Part shown: piece after piece, positions 21,189 to 21,824 of the stretch
How positions within the stretch are numbered: the stretch's first letter is position 1
Layout: each line of letters opens with the position of its first letter
IMG/VR virus record: IMGVR_UViG_3300030101_002133
Coordinates: 1-21,824 of that record
DNA: 21,824 nt
From: a virus
Reading direction: 5' to 3' (one strand)
The notes under the pieces: model-generated
The model's database searches: none
Seen by the model: the letters and a program-made list of their open reading frames with translations, nothing else
What the model was told of the DNA's origin: nothing
Translations under genes and position numbers: made by a program

Positions 21189-21824
21189 AAAATTAATAAT
21201 ACAAATAGATGTAAAGGACTCTGAAAAAGCCAAGAAAGCCCTCAAAGATATTGAGGTTGGATTTAATAGGGTTGGAACTAGAGGCAAAAAAGACATTGGA
21301 AGACTTAGGCTTGAAACAGAGGGCTTAAGAAGAAATTTAGGACAAATCAGAAACAATCTTTTGCTTGTAGCATTTGCTACAGAGGGATTAAGAAGAACCT
21401 TTTCTGGGTTCGCACAAGCACGAGGACAATTAGAACAATTTGAAGCAAGACTTCGTTCTATGTCTGGTAGTGCAGAAATAGCACAAAAACAATTAAAACA
21501 GTTTATTGACATTGCTGCTACCACTCCATTTACAGTTCAAGAAGTTGTAGATGGTGGTGTGCAATTACAAGCCTTTGGTGCAGATGCAGAGGCATTAATT
21601 CCAACCATGGCTAATCTTGCTGCCTTTATGGGTAGATCAGTACCGGAAGCTGCTAATGCTTTTGGTCGTGCATTTGCCGGGGGTAGGGGAGCTGCCGATG
21701 TATTTAGAGAAACTGGTATCTTGGCTATTATTGATGATTTTGAAAGTTTAGATGAAGCATTAAATAAAGAGAAATTATCATTAACAGAGTTTCGTATTAA
21801 AATGATTGAGGCTTTATCTGATCC
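21172..21824 (+). CDS. Tape measure protein (5' part, cut by window edge)
   Basis: The frame runs from ATG 21172 off the right edge (217 codons seen). The N-terminus MAKVAEKLIIQIDVKDSEKA is followed by helices (KALKDIEVGFNRVGTRG) and the tape measure domain: RSMSGSAEIAQKQLKQFIDI then AATTPFTVQEVVDGG, QLQAFGADAEALIPTMANLA and a glycine-rich AFAGGRGAADVFRETGI. Family role: it sets tail length and is ejected with the DNA. It overlaps the chaperone long form by 17 bp. The gene is certainly longer; total length is unknown. Confidence 0.9.
   Translation, partial: MAKVAEKLIIQIDVKDSEKAKKALKDIEVGFNRVGTRGKKDIGRLRLETEGLRRNLGQIRNNLLLVAFATEGLRRTFSGFAQARGQLEQFEARLRSMSGSAEIAQKQLKQFIDIAATTPFTVQEVVDGGVQLQAFGADAEALIPTMANLAAFMGRSVPEAANAFGRAFAGGRGAADVFRETGILAIIDDFESLDEALNKEKLSLTEFRIKMIEALSD

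Overview
The window reads as part of the genome of a tailed, siphovirus-type bacteriophage, probably a virulent or cryptic marine-type phage. It is AT-rich and almost fully coding. Genes overlap or abut, most carry clear AGGAG-type Shine-Dalgarno sites, and many encode tiny Lys/Arg-rich proteins of the sort common in environmental phage genomes. The host cannot be read from the sequence. No integrase, attachment site, tRNA, CRISPR array or IS element was seen.

Left part (1-2623). A leftward operon runs from 2265 down to 404 and ends in an intrinsic terminator at 348-373. In transcription order it encodes a two-helix membrane protein, a Cys-rich zinc-ribbon-like protein, a 49-aa protein, a winged-helix/coiled-coil protein and a 57-aa protein. 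The 49-aa and 57-aa genes are short but have good ribosome binding sites. Between the 49-aa gene and the winged-helix gene, on the transcribed (minus) strand, lies a sequence with the complete catalytic core of a type II (circularly permuted) hammerhead ribozyme. A 9-bp pseudoknot joins its stem-I loop to the 3' flank. This is the most notable feature of the window. A 358-bp control region (2266-2623) separates this operon from the rightward genes. It holds a near-consensus sigma-70 promoter (TTGACT, 18 bp, TATAAT), an inverted repeat overlapping its -35 box, and five G or C homopolymer tracts that can form hairpins.

Right part (2624-21824), all on the plus strand. The packaging and head module is an HTH regulator, three basic miniproteins, TerS, TerL, portal, Mu-F-like minor head protein, a gp10/gpG-like protein, scaffold, major capsid protein and an FmdB-like zinc ribbon. 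A receptor-binding module follows: two short fibre-like proteins, a 1063-aa fibre ending in an auto-cleaving intramolecular chaperone domain, and accessory structural proteins. Next come basic proteins, a secreted thioredoxin-fold protein without its CxxC, a 3-TM-type holin and a lysozyme-like muralytic enzyme. Only then does the connector/tail module begin: head-tail connector, two paralogous tail-terminator-like proteins, tail tube, tail assembly chaperones joined by a -1 frameshift on A AAA AAG, and the start of the tape measure gene, which runs off the right edge. Fibre and lysis genes are thus inserted between the head and tail modules.

Functions rest on motif and order recognition by eye; no database search was possible.
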